In this document: positions 53,401-61,735 of the stretch, piece by piece
How the letters are laid out: the number at the start of each line of letters is the position of its first letter
Numbering within the stretch: the first letter of the stretch is position 1
Assembly: GCF_009758125.1 (NCBI RefSeq)
Contig: NZ_WRXO01000012.1
Span: 124,001-188,000, forward strand
Source: Chitinophaga oryziterrae
GTDB taxonomy: Bacteria > Bacteroidota > Bacteroidia > Chitinophagales > Chitinophagaceae
Reading direction: 5' to 3'
DNA length: 64,000 nucleotides
The notes under the pieces: model-generated
What the model was told of the DNA's origin: nothing
The model's database searches: none
The model's input: only the letters and a program-made list of their open reading frames with translations
Program-made: the position numbers and the translations under genes

Positions 53401-53800
53401 TTACCTTTCCAGAAATAGTTATCAGCGATACCACCGGATCCCCCAAATTAACAGGCTCCTTTACCGGAGCCTCGATAAAAACCCTTACTACATTTCCCTT
53501 CTTACTCCACTTCACAGGCTTGTTATAAAACAGTTTATTAAGTACCTCTTCCAACATCATCTCCTTCACATTAATACTCACCTTTTCGTTGTCATCAATC
53601 ACTGCCAAGTCATACATAATTAGAACATCTGTCTGTTCTTCAATTGCGTGAAAAACATTTTTCAACGTCTTGTTACTCACGTTGAGAGTAATCTTTTGTT
53701 CTTGTCTGGAAGCAAGCACAGGAAATGATAAAAGCAGTAGCAGAGTAATAGGAATAAAGAGCTTCCGATAATGAGCCCGTAATAGTAGAATGCATTCCAT
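50468..53800 (-). CDS. SusC/RagA-like TonB-dependent receptor with STN domain
   Basis: A 1110-aa outer-membrane transporter from ATG 53800. Signal (LFIPITLLLLLSFPVLA), STN domain (ITLNVSNKTLKNVFHAIEE, about 35-85), CarboxypepD_reg-like domain (ISGKVTDDKGTALPFANI), TonB plug with RTSVRG-like IELRGRGTIGDFPSDPLYIVDGVP and VLKDADATAIYGSRGANGVILI, then the barrel ending GGIKFNF. The STN domain implies signal relay to a FecR anti-sigma, and a FecR gene lies divergently at 54593. It is first in the SusC-SusD-TlpA-S8 run. Confidence 0.94.
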   Translation of the reverse strand: MECILLLRAHYRKLFIPITLLLLLSFPVLASRQEQKITLNVSNKTLKNVFHAIEEQTDVLIMYDLAVIDDNEKVSINVKEMMLEEVLNKLFYNKPVKWSKKGNVVRVFIEAPVKEPVNLGDPVVSLITISGKVTDDKGTALPFANIVVKMTKRGVITDESGNFSLAAIPENASLVISYTGFETIELSIKGQKKILAVLKKNISELDATIIQGYGTTTRRLNTGNIGRITAEEIERQPVMNPLLALQGKIAGLDINQKNGFASAPVKIELRGRGTIGDFPSDPLYIVDGVPLTIVDLYGGSSYKNGSVGYLQNGLTGPAGGQSPFFNINPGDIESIEVLKDADATAIYGSRGANGVILITTKKGKAGKTQLDFHIQEGTSSITRFYHMLNTQQYLAMRKEAYKNDNIVPSSENAYDLSWDTTRYTDWQRALYGGTGKTIDLQGSLSGGDANTTFRIGTEYNHTTNILTVSGADQRAALSLNLTHKSLNQRFSVSLISSYSLTQSNMINLPGNITYAPNAPSIYNAAGNLNYDGWGGQNGDARNAFPFAGLKQPYIAKTNFLNSSLSLSYTIMKGLMFSTSFGYNVAQANQQQLNLFTSKDPLNGSTGDAGWGYNSNRNWIIEPKLSYERFINKGKFQILLGASNQQTLTNGLNISSDGYTSDQAMKTLSNATSQSSQENSGQYRYAGIFGRINYNWENKYMLNISGRRDGSSRFGVGKQYGNFGSVGVAWIFTEEDWFKNNVDFISFGKLRMSYGTTGSDAVGDYKYLTRFSPNGIPSYGNVAGVVPIQHSNPDYRWQVNKKMEAAFNGGFFKNRINIEAAYYRDRCGNQLVYYPTPIFTGFTKVIANSLALVENSGWEFSANGNIIQTKKFNWSINFNISLNKNRLLSYPNFELSPYVGQFVIGQPLNIVRLLHNVGVDSKTGEYIFEDKNKDGQISIDYSGNSDDAYIKKISPDFFGGVGMNFSYQNFQLSMFFNFKKQVGINGTAFGNFPGSINSNQPIEVLNRWQNPGDISHVARFTTQPQLSDGQFTSVSDGIYTDASFIRLSNLSLSYNLPFLYVSKLSMQGCSLFLHANNIFVITRYKGIDPETQNFGGLPPARTIVGGIKFNF

Positions 53801-54113
53801 GTTTAGCAATTAAGTAGTGAATAAACGGAACATGACATAAGGTGTACTTTTAAAGCAATGCCGACACGTTAAATATATTGACACGATTTAAAGAAGGACG
53901 CACTATATCCAATCTGCTTTTTTTTACGGCTTAATATTCCGGTAACATTGAACCATAGCAATTCTTAATGAATTGTTAAGCGATTGGGACATGTAAAACA
54001 ACGCTGCTTAAATGAGTAATATAAGACACACAAAATATTGGCTATTAACCTTGTATTAACCAATTACTCATAACTGTATTGTAAATTAGTACCAACAAAT
54101 ATGAATATCTATT

Positions 54114-54569
54114 ATGACTCCAGATTATAAAGACGATATTCTATTACTTAAACAACTGAAAGCAAAAAACATTCAGGCGTTCAAGTATTTGTATACTCAT
54201 AATCGTAAATGGCTATACGTACTTGCCGTTTCAATATTGAAAGATAAACGGGAGGCGCAAGAACTTGTACAGGAACTGTTCATAGACTTCTGGCAGGAAG
54301 CATTACATCAGCACATCACTTCTTCTATAAAAAGTTATTTATCTAATGCTATAAAAAATAAAGCTTACAATTTTACCAGAAATGATGGCATTCATAAACA
54401 AAGAGAAAACGATATCTCTTTATCTAATGAATTTATATTACCCGCTTAAAACCCCAAAAGGAGTTAACTCTCAACTTTCCGAATATCCCTTATCAGGAGC
54501 ACAAAACTAACGAGCATGAAGACATTAAGAACGACACTAAAAGAAGCCCCATATAGTGCTAGTTTTTAA
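54114..54569 (+). pseudogene. ECF sigma factor with region 4 largely deleted
   Basis: Residues 1-100 hold intact sigma region 2 (LLKQLKAKNIQAFKYLYTH, VSILKDKREAQELVQELFIDFWQEA, SIKSYLSNAIKNKAYNFTR). A stop at 54447-54449 follows FILPA, giving only 111 aa against the usual about 190. In the same frame beyond the stop a remnant reads ISLIRSTKLTSMKTLRTTLKEAPYSASF up to a stop at 54567-54569, which looks like the end of sigma region 4 and the C-terminus. So roughly 45 residues are missing and the reading frame has two stops. The gap to FecR is 23 bases. A short region-2-only product may still be made. Confidence 0.7.
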
Positions 54570-54592
54570 AAACCGTGTCAATAAGACTGTAA

Positions 54593-55657
54593 ATGACCCA
54601 AAAATACGATATTGATTATTTGTTTGCTGGTAAGGTGGCCGGTTCCCTCAACAATGACGAACTTCTTGAGATAGGTATGCTTATTAGTCAGGATGAAGCC
54701 ATTCGTTTAAGATGGAATGAATTTATCGCATCGCTACCCGAAAACAACGAGCTGGTTCCCCCAAAAGACTGGCTGGACCTGACAACCATGTTTCAGCAGT
54801 CAGATAAAGGATGTATGCACAGAACGCTTTTAAAAAAAATGGTGTTAGTGAGCATACTGGCAGTCATTTGCATAACCGTTTATTTATACTCCCCTAAAAA
54901 AACAACGACCAACACCATAAAATTACAGCTCGCTAATGGTCAGGTGATAGACCTGAATAAAGTAGAAGACATTAACACCCAACTAAACAACACCAACAAT
55001 ACCTTATCATACAAAGATGGGAGCACAGGTATGAACAGCCTGACAACTCCTGTAGGAATAGATTATAAAATCAGGCTGAACGATGGTACTGAAATATGGC
55101 TGAATGCATTGACACAATTAGACTTTCCTTTTGCATTCATAGGGAATACAAGGGAAATCACCATCAATGGAGAGGCTTATCTTAAAATAGCGAAAGACGA
55201 AAACAGGCCATTTATCATACATTTGCCACATAATGATATAAAAGTATTAGGCACAGAATTTAATGTAAACTCTTATGATTCTGGAATAGTAAAAGTATCT
55301 TTGGTGGAAGGGGCATTGAACTTATTGCAAGGTGAAAAGACCATCTCTGTAAAACCGGGCATGGAAGTAATAGCTGATGGAAAAATCACCTTGCACAATT
55401 TTGATGAAAGACAAGTGCTTGGCTGGCGAAAAGGAATGTACTATTTCTATGATGCTGATCTGAAAGAAATTTCCAAAGTACTCCCACGCTGGTTCGGTAT
55501 AACAGTAGTAATAGATACCCCCACTATTATAAATAGAAAATTCGCAGGCGTAGTTGATAAGAACCAACCCATAGAAGTATTTATCGATAACCTAAAAACG
55601 GTCGCCAATATTGATTGTTTCTACGATAAACCGCAAAACACCCTTCATTTCAAATAA
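54593..55657 (+). CDS. FecR-type anti-sigma factor
   Basis: A 354-aa single-pass regulator. Cytosolic part 1-80, membrane helix about 83-101 (MVLVSILAVICITVYLY), then the periplasmic FecR domain with NSLTTPVGIDYKIRLNDGTEIWLNA, FPFAFIGNTREITINGEAYLKI, FIIHLPHNDIKVLGTEFNVNSY and VSLVEGALNL, and a C-terminal STN-like FAGVVDKNQPIEVFIDNLK. It would receive the signal from the STN domain of the divergent SusC. The partner sigma gene just upstream looks inactivated, so the circuit may be broken or may use another sigma. Confidence 0.93.
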   Translation: MTQKYDIDYLFAGKVAGSLNNDELLEIGMLISQDEAIRLRWNEFIASLPENNELVPPKDWLDLTTMFQQSDKGCMHRTLLKKMVLVSILAVICITVYLYSPKKTTTNTIKLQLANGQVIDLNKVEDINTQLNNTNNTLSYKDGSTGMNSLTTPVGIDYKIRLNDGTEIWLNALTQLDFPFAFIGNTREITINGEAYLKIAKDENRPFIIHLPHNDIKVLGTEFNVNSYDSGIVKVSLVEGALNLLQGEKTISVKPGMEVIADGKITLHNFDERQVLGWRKGMYYFYDADLKEISKVLPRWFGITVVIDTPTIINRKFAGVVDKNQPIEVFIDNLKTVANIDCFYDKPQNTLHFK

Positions 55658-55724
55658 GCAGAAAGATAAAACAATCCCACCCCCACAATTGTTATAACAA
55701 CACTGGAAAATACCAGTCTCAAAA

Positions 55725-56582
55725 ATGTACAAAAAAGACAATATCACTTTTGAAGAAATACCTTTTAGCTTACCCGCACTCATCAGCTCGATAAAATCTT
55801 CTTTTGAGAACGTAGCAAAAGAAAAGGGAATACGCTTAAGAGTAAGAAGGGACATAGAAGTGCCGGACCTTGTCATAGGGGATCCTTTAAGGCTGACAGA
55901 GGTATTGAATAAGCTGGTCAGTAATGCCATGAAATTTACAGAGGAAGGATCCGTAACAATGGATATATCGCTGAATAACGTCACGCCCGCCCAGGTATAT
56001 ATCGATTTTTCCGTAGAAGATACAGGTATCGGGATCGAGGATTCCCAGAAAGAATACATCTTCAGCGGAAGTTTATCCACTACCAAACAGGTACTCTTAT
56101 TACAGGACAGTGACATTAGTTTTCATAGTATTCCCGGCACAGGTTCTATATTTTCCTTCTGCCTGCCATTTAAAACCATAGAAATCCCTTCCGTAAAAAG
56201 TATGACACCAGATAATTTCGCAGGCAAGAAGGTCCTCCTGGCAGAAGATGACGCTATCAACAGAATGATAGCCACCAAATTTATGCAAAACTGGCTGCTG
56301 AAAGTGGATTACGCCGTAACAGGAAAAGAGGCCGTAGCTAAAGTTAAAAAGAACAATTATGATCTGATATTGATGGACCTCCAGATGCCAGGATTAAACG
56401 GATATGAAGCCAGTCAGCAGATAAGAGCTTCACAAATAACAACGCCCATCATTGCCCTCACCGCACATGCCGTCTCAGAGATCAAAAGCAAGGCGATACA
56501 AGCCGGCATGAACGACTGCCTGGGCAAACCCTTTTTCCCCGATGCGCTGTTCAAAATACTGTCTCAATACCTTATTGAATAA
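55725..56582 (+). CDS. Truncated hybrid histidine kinase (HATPase plus receiver)
   Basis: A 285-aa protein starting in the middle of a hybrid kinase. Residues 1-150 are an HATPase domain: N-box LVSNAMKFTEEG, G1 DTGIGI, but the G2 region is degraded (FSGSLSTTKQVLLL in place of GTGLGL). Residues 165-285 are a complete receiver: LLAEDDAINR, phospho-Asp in LILMDLQMPG, ALTAHA, Lys in CLGKPF. Sensor, HAMP and the HisKA phospho-acceptor are missing, and no remnant is visible in the 67 bases upstream. It may be a remnant or a receiver with a vestigial ATPase. Confidence 0.75.
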   Translation: MYKKDNITFEEIPFSLPALISSIKSSFENVAKEKGIRLRVRRDIEVPDLVIGDPLRLTEVLNKLVSNAMKFTEEGSVTMDISLNNVTPAQVYIDFSVEDTGIGIEDSQKEYIFSGSLSTTKQVLLLQDSDISFHSIPGTGSIFSFCLPFKTIEIPSVKSMTPDNFAGKKVLLAEDDAINRMIATKFMQNWLLKVDYAVTGKEAVAKVKKNNYDLILMDLQMPGLNGYEASQQIRASQITTPIIALTAHAVSEIKSKAIQAGMNDCLGKPFFPDALFKILSQYLIE

Positions 56583-56584
56583 AA

Positions 56585-56611
56585 ATCTCCCGGCAAGACC
56601 TGCCGGGAGAT
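56585..56611. terminator. Bidirectional terminator
   Basis: ATCTCCCGGCA (56585-56595) pairs with TGCCGGGAGAT (56601-56611), loop AGACC, between the convergent kinase-remnant and HPF genes. Confidence 0.85.
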
Positions 56612-56630
56612 ACAAATAAATATCAGAAAT

Positions 56631-57011
56631 TTATTTTACCACATCTTCCAGCTCAATATCCCCATCATCAGCATCGCTCTCTATCAGCGCATCCTGAATC
56701 TTCACTGTATCTGCCTGTAAATTATGTACCTGCTTTTCTTTGTTCTTATTTACCTGCTGCTTCAATACATCTACGCACTCACTCACCGACGTCTCAAAAT
56801 AAGTACTATGCTTCTTTACAAACAGATCGTTTCCCGGGATCTCCAGACGAATCTCACAATAGTTATTCTCCGGATCTGATTCAGCACCCTTGAACAGGAT
56901 CACATTTGCTCTTACAATCTTATCACTTTTCACCGTTTTCAGCTTTTCTGCTATAAAACGCTCAATGGATTCACCTGCCTTAAAGCCCAGTGATTGAATG
57001 ATTATATCCAT
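56631..57011 (-). CDS. Ribosome hibernation promoting factor (HPF/RaiA family)
   Basis: A 126-aa protein that binds the 30S decoding region in slow growth. Visible are MDIIIQSLGFKAGESIERFI, FIAEKLKTV, ANVILFKGAESDPENNYCEIRLEIPGNDLFVKKH and YFETSVSECVDVLKQQVNK, then an acidic tail. It is the short form without the long C-terminal dimerisation domain. It is monocistronic. Confidence 0.9.
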   Translation of the reverse strand: MDIIIQSLGFKAGESIERFIAEKLKTVKSDKIVRANVILFKGAESDPENNYCEIRLEIPGNDLFVKKHSTYFETSVSECVDVLKQQVNKNKEKQVHNLQADTVKIQDALIESDADDGDIELEDVVK

Positions 57012-57229
57012 AATTATACTTTTATATAGATAGAAACACTAATTATGCCAATATGTTTGTGCCAACACCCGATAATTTCTATCATGATCCTGAACCACAT
57101 AGAGAAATGACAAAATTACTTCATGAAAAAATTCAATAATATTAGAGTTATTAGTATTTTACAATCGATTGAAAACCCGGAATAGAGAAGACCATAAAAG
57201 AGAAACCTTACCCTTAAAATAGAACCATT

Positions 57230-59668
57230 ATGAACAAGCTTTATGCCTTTCTGGCAACCAGCGCTATATGCGTTGCCAGTACCCTTGTGCAGGCTCAGAA
57301 CAAGCCCTTCCCACAAGCAATTTCCTATCCGAACTGTATCAAGCCCAGCAACGCGACCCAGACAGAGATGAATGCCAGCGTAGCCAGCTACTACACCTAC
57401 TGGAAAGCCAAGTACCTGAAAAACGACCTGTCCTCTCTCCCCGGTGGCTACTACATCAAAGGAGAGATCAGCGGCGATGCCGAAGGGTACACTCCTCTTG
57501 GCACTTCAGAAGGTCACGGTTATGGCATGGTAATCACAGCCCTCATGGCCGGTTACGATCCTAACGCCCATACCATCTACGACGGCTTGTACAAAACGGC
57601 CCGCGCCTTCCACAGCTCTATCAACTCCAACCTCATGGGATGGGTAGTGGCTGATGCCAGCAGCGCTCAGGGTCATTTTGATTCTGCGACCGATGGTGAT
57701 ATGGATATCGCTTATTCCCTCATCCTGGCGCATTACCAGTGGGGTTCTGCCGGTACCATCAATTACCTGGCTGAGGCCAAAAAGATGATCACAAACGGCC
57801 TTAAAGTGGCAAATGTGACTTCTACCAACCGCCTCAACCTGGGCGACTGGGATACCAAAAGCGCGTTGAACACCCGCCCTTCCGACTGGATGTTAAGCCA
57901 CATGCGGGCTTTCGGTCAGGAGACAGGGGACGCTACCTGGGAATCCCTCATCAATAACCTGTACACCGTGTACAACCAGTTCAGCACGACCTACTCCCCT
58001 TCTACCGGTCTGATCTCCGATTTCGTGGTGAAAAACCCACCGGAACCTGCGCCGGCAGACTTTATCGATGAAGGCCCTCAAACAAATGAGTACAACTACA
58101 ATGCCTGCCGCGTACCCCTGCGCGTGGTAATGGACTATGCACTGTATGGCTCTTCCAACGCATACACGCTCTCCAATAAAATCGCTTCCTGGATCATCAC
58201 CAAAAGCGGTGGTAATCCTGCCAATATCAAAGACGGCTACAAATTGAACGGTACCGTGTCCGGTACAGATCCTGAAGCTGTGTTCGTAGCACCTTTTGTT
58301 GCGGCTTCCGTGGTAAACAGCAATAACCAGGCATTCCTGAACAGCGGCTGGACCTTCCTCAAAACAAAGAAGTCCGGCTACTACAGCGATACCTACAGCC
58401 TGTTATGCCAGCTCTTCATCTCCGGTAACTGGTGGAAACCAGAAGCTGGCGTAGTGACGCCTGCCTGCACCCCGGCTTCTGCCAGCAGCGATGACGGTAA
58501 CGTAGCTACCAACGTACTCGATAACGACCTTACTACCCGCTGGTCTGCCAGTGGGGACGGTCAGTACATCCAGTTCTGCCTGAACACCGCTACCGCTGTA
58601 AACGGTCTTGATATTGCCTTCTATAGCGGAGATACCAGAAAAGCATCATTCGACATCCTCACCAGTACAGACGGTTCCGCCTGGACTACCGTAGCTGCCG
58701 GCCTCCAAAGCAGCGGTACTACCACCGCCCTGGAAACCTTCTCCTTCGCGACCACCACCGCTAAATATGTGAGGATCCTCGGACATGGTAACAACGTAAA
58801 CGCCTGGAACAGTATCACCGAAGTAAAAATTAAGACGGTATCAAACACCGTTCAGACTACACTTACTTCTGTAAAAGATGCGTACGTTAGAAATGGCACT
58901 TATGCTGACAGCGCTTATGGCGCCAGCGATCCATTACTGCTTGCTACTAAACTCAATACAGCTGCCACCACTGGCTATGACAGACAAACATACCTCGGGT
59001 TCGATCTTAGCAGCATCTCCGGTACAATATCAAGCGTAGTCCTGAAAGTATACGGTAAACTGGAAGATCTCCGCACCACAAATATCCCCGTTGGCGTATA
59101 CGCTGTATCCAACACTACCTGGACAGAAGCCTCGCTGACATGGAATAACAAACCGGCTGTAGCTGCAACTACATTAAGCACGGTTACACTCACAGATTCA
59201 CTGTCCCGTTATTACAACTGGGATATCACTGAATACGTGAAAAGTGAAAAAGCAGCCGGCCGAAATGCCATCTCCCTGGCGCTGATTAACCTGGCTATCA
59301 GCACACCAAGACTGGTATGGAACTCAAAAGAAACCGGTAATAATACGCCACAACTGGTAGTAACAACTATCCCTGCTGCAGCTAAAACAGCCGTTGCTAA
59401 AACCAATGAGACCACTCAGCAACTCAGCGTATATCCAACACCGTTCAACAATAACGCAACTGTTGCATTCACGCTGAAAGATGCGGGTTTAACCACATTG
59501 GAAGTATACGATGTAAATGGTAAACAGGTAGCAGTTATAGTAAGAGAAAACCTGGCAGCAGGTAGCTATAACCGTTCCTTCTCCGCCAGCAATATTCCCG
59601 CTGGTTTTTATGTGTTGAAACTTACACATAACGGAACACTCACAACTAAAAAAGTAATCAGAAACTAA
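57230..59668 (+). CDS. Secreted GH8 endoglucanase-like enzyme with CBM32, DNRLRE and T9SS domains
   Basis: An 812-aa exported glycosidase. Signal to about 22 (VQAQ). GH8 (alpha/alpha)6 barrel about 25-405 with general acid Glu94 in GTSEGHGYGM and ATDGDMDIAYSLILAHYQW (Asp155/157 region). An F5/8 type C module (about 410-540: NVLDNDLTTRWSASGDGQYI, AFYSGDTRKASFDI) follows. A DNRLRE/CBM96-like domain (about 545-715) has VKDAYVRNGTYADSAYG, YLGFDLSSISG and LVWNSKETGNNTPQLVV. The T9SS sorting domain is LSVYPTPFNNNATVAF ... NIPAGFYVLKLTHNG. The family acts on beta-1,4-glucans, chitosan or xylan. Confidence 0.92.
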   Translation: MNKLYAFLATSAICVASTLVQAQNKPFPQAISYPNCIKPSNATQTEMNASVASYYTYWKAKYLKNDLSSLPGGYYIKGEISGDAEGYTPLGTSEGHGYGMVITALMAGYDPNAHTIYDGLYKTARAFHSSINSNLMGWVVADASSAQGHFDSATDGDMDIAYSLILAHYQWGSAGTINYLAEAKKMITNGLKVANVTSTNRLNLGDWDTKSALNTRPSDWMLSHMRAFGQETGDATWESLINNLYTVYNQFSTTYSPSTGLISDFVVKNPPEPAPADFIDEGPQTNEYNYNACRVPLRVVMDYALYGSSNAYTLSNKIASWIITKSGGNPANIKDGYKLNGTVSGTDPEAVFVAPFVAASVVNSNNQAFLNSGWTFLKTKKSGYYSDTYSLLCQLFISGNWWKPEAGVVTPACTPASASSDDGNVATNVLDNDLTTRWSASGDGQYIQFCLNTATAVNGLDIAFYSGDTRKASFDILTSTDGSAWTTVAAGLQSSGTTTALETFSFATTTAKYVRILGHGNNVNAWNSITEVKIKTVSNTVQTTLTSVKDAYVRNGTYADSAYGASDPLLLATKLNTAATTGYDRQTYLGFDLSSISGTISSVVLKVYGKLEDLRTTNIPVGVYAVSNTTWTEASLTWNNKPAVAATTLSTVTLTDSLSRYYNWDITEYVKSEKAAGRNAISLALINLAISTPRLVWNSKETGNNTPQLVVTTIPAAAKTAVAKTNETTQQLSVYPTPFNNNATVAFTLKDAGLTTLEVYDVNGKQVAVIVRENLAAGSYNRSFSASNIPAGFYVLKLTHNGTLTTKKVIRN

Positions 59669-59673
59669 CCACC

Positions 59674-59705
59674 GAAAGCTCCTGCCACATGAGGCAGGAG
59701 CTTTC
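59674..59705 (+). terminator. Intrinsic terminator of the GH8 gene
   Basis: GAAAGCTCCTGCC (59674-59686) pairs with GGCAGGAGCTTTC (59693-59705), followed by TTATT. Confidence 0.88.
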
Positions 59706-59832
59706 TTATTCCATTCTAGCACACGCAATCGATGCCGGTAACGATTGCACAAATAATCATCCCCACTTCCATTTTATAATTGAAATTTGACCCTGATAAT
59801 TATTTTTAACCCTTCGTAAAATTCCCAATGTT

Positions 59833-60720
59833 ATGAAAACTCCTCTGGCGATTATTTTGCTGGCTATTGCTTTTTCCAGTTGCGGAAAGAACAATGTACT
59901 TCCCCCCCCAACGTTAAACGAATCACAGGCGATTGCTGCTGCACAGGTAACAGCTGCAGCGACCAGCGTAACAGTCACTACAGAATCTGCTTTAAAGTCT
60001 GCTATCTCGGCTGCAGTACCTGGTGATATCATCACCATCAGCGGTACCATCAAATTAACAAGCACTTTGCAACTACTCAACAGCGGCACTTCAAGCGCTA
60101 AGATCAATTTCACCGGCGGTACTCTGGACTGCTCCGGTATTTCCTCAGGATGGGGTGTGAAAGTAAACGGCAGCTACTGGAACATTACCAACATGAACAT
60201 TAAAAATTCGCCCGATGCCGGCCTGGTATTCCAGATCGGTGGTAACAACTACGTGAACAATGTACACGCCAGCGGCAACAAAGATTCCGGTATCCAGGTG
60301 TACAATGGCGCTTACAACGTAAGTGTAAATAATTGCACCTCTACCAGCAACAACGATACACAGAATGGCGGCGAAAATGCAGACGGCTTTGCCTGCAAAT
60401 TATCCGGAGGCGCTGGTAACCAGTTTAACAACTGTACCGCTACCTCTAATGCAGATGATGGATTTGATCTCTATGGACAGACTTATCCCGTGAAATTAAC
60501 AGGCTGCACGGCTAACAGTAATGGTATAGGTTCCAATGGTGATGGAAATGGATTTAAATTAGGAAGTTCAGGATTGAGCGTGGCCCATACAGTAACCAAC
60601 TGTGCTGCCAGTAACAACTCTCCGGGATGGGGCTTTACAAGGAATGGCAATGCTAAAGGCGTGATTAAATATAGTGGTCTGACTGGCTCAGGTAATGCAG
60701 CAGGCTTTAGCGATCTTTAA
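59833..60720 (+). CDS. PL9-like pectate lyase lipoprotein
   Basis: A 295-aa protein with lipobox AIAFSSC (Cys about 17) and a beta-helix of PL9 type: GDIITISGTIKLTSTLQLL, GSYWNITNMNIKNSPDAGL, GENADGFACKLSGG with the putative catalytic Lys, NADDGFDLYGQ, and DGNGFKLGSSGLSVAHTV. Motifs match the longer enzyme at 14340 (ENADGFAAKL, DDGWDFYAK, GFKLGGSGIAVNHIV). It has no CBM or sorting domain and is probably retained on the cell surface or in the periplasm. Confidence 0.85.
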   Translation: MKTPLAIILLAIAFSSCGKNNVLPPPTLNESQAIAAAQVTAAATSVTVTTESALKSAISAAVPGDIITISGTIKLTSTLQLLNSGTSSAKINFTGGTLDCSGISSGWGVKVNGSYWNITNMNIKNSPDAGLVFQIGGNNYVNNVHASGNKDSGIQVYNGAYNVSVNNCTSTSNNDTQNGGENADGFACKLSGGAGNQFNNCTATSNADDGFDLYGQTYPVKLTGCTANSNGIGSNGDGNGFKLGSSGLSVAHTVTNCAASNNSPGWGFTRNGNAKGVIKYSGLTGSGNAAGFSDL

Positions 60721-60764
60721 GAGAACATTGCAGAATAATATTAAGAGGCACTAAAAAAACCTTG

Positions 60765-60814
60765 TTTTTAACAAAACATGATAGGCTCCGGAGCCTATCA
60801 TGTTTTGTTAAAAA
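60765..60814. terminator. Perfect 25-bp palindromic bidirectional terminator
   Basis: 60765-60789 is the exact reverse complement of 60790-60814 with no spacer and T/A tracts at the ends. It separates the convergent lyase and ankyrin genes. Confidence 0.9.
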
Positions 60815-60819
60815 ATGTG

Positions 60820-61653
60820 TTACTTCCCTTCCGCTGCTCTCAGCAAATCCGCTACCTCATCCTGCTTCCACTCCACCGCGTTCTGCAATGCAGTTCTCCC
60901 TCCATCATCCGTTACACTAAGATCTGCATGATGCGCCAGCAATAACTTTATCATATCAAGTTTCCTGCTTCTGCAGGCTGACTGCAAAGGTGTATCGCAA
61001 TATTTATTTTTAACATTTACGGCTGCTCCCTGCTCAATTAAATACTCCGCCACCCGGACATTTCCCCTCGAAGCCAATCCCATCAATATCGTCTCATCAT
61101 CATGTGTTCTTACATTCACATCTGCACCATGCTCTACCAATAACTGAACAATACTCAACCTGTCATTTAACGACGCATATACCAGCGGTGTCAACCCATC
61201 CTTACTCACCGCATTCACTTTGGCTTCTTTTGCCAGTAACCGGCGAACGATCCGCTCATCTCCACGGGTAGCGCTATACATCAACGGGGTCACACCATCC
61301 CTGTTCACATTATTCACATTTGCACCATGAGCTATGAATGTATCCACCATGGCTTCATACCCTCTGAAAGTAGCAATGGCCAAAGCCGTTTCCCCTAAGT
61401 GATTCTTCGCATCCACCAGGGCATCATGATTCAGCAAAAACGTGACTATCTCAGGATACCCCATACTTACCGCCCATATCAGGGGCGTATTACCCTCATC
61501 ATCCTGTATATCCACACTAATCCCCTTCGCCATTGCCTGCTCTATACCACCAATATCCTTTTGCCGGGTAGCATTGATCATCGGGTTGCCGGCATGTTTA
61601 TCAACACAGGCACTTAAAAACAGCAAAAGGAAGATGGATAATCGGGTAGACAT
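60820..61653 (-). CDS. Ankyrin-repeat lipoprotein
   Basis: A 277-aa protein from ATG 61653 (upstream in-frame start at 61707 rejected because the signal begins here). Lipobox IFLLLFLSAC. At least seven ankyrin repeats follow, with hallmark DDEGNTPLIWAVSMGYPEIVTFLL, HLGETALAIATFRGYEAMV, RDGVTPLMYSATRGDERIV and KDGLTPLVYASLNDRLSIV. It is a periplasmic or surface protein-binding scaffold. The partner is unknown. Confidence 0.88.
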   Translation of the reverse strand: MSTRLSIFLLLFLSACVDKHAGNPMINATRQKDIGGIEQAMAKGISVDIQDDEGNTPLIWAVSMGYPEIVTFLLNHDALVDAKNHLGETALAIATFRGYEAMVDTFIAHGANVNNVNRDGVTPLMYSATRGDERIVRRLLAKEAKVNAVSKDGLTPLVYASLNDRLSIVQLLVEHGADVNVRTHDDETILMGLASRGNVRVAEYLIEQGAAVNVKNKYCDTPLQSACRSRKLDMIKLLLAHHADLSVTDDGGRTALQNAVEWKQDEVADLLRAAEGK

Positions 61654-61735
61654 CGTTATCTGGTTTGGGTTAAACGCCACTAATATACAGCCCTTACATG
61701 CGACCATTTTTCAGTGCGCGCTTAACAAACCACAA

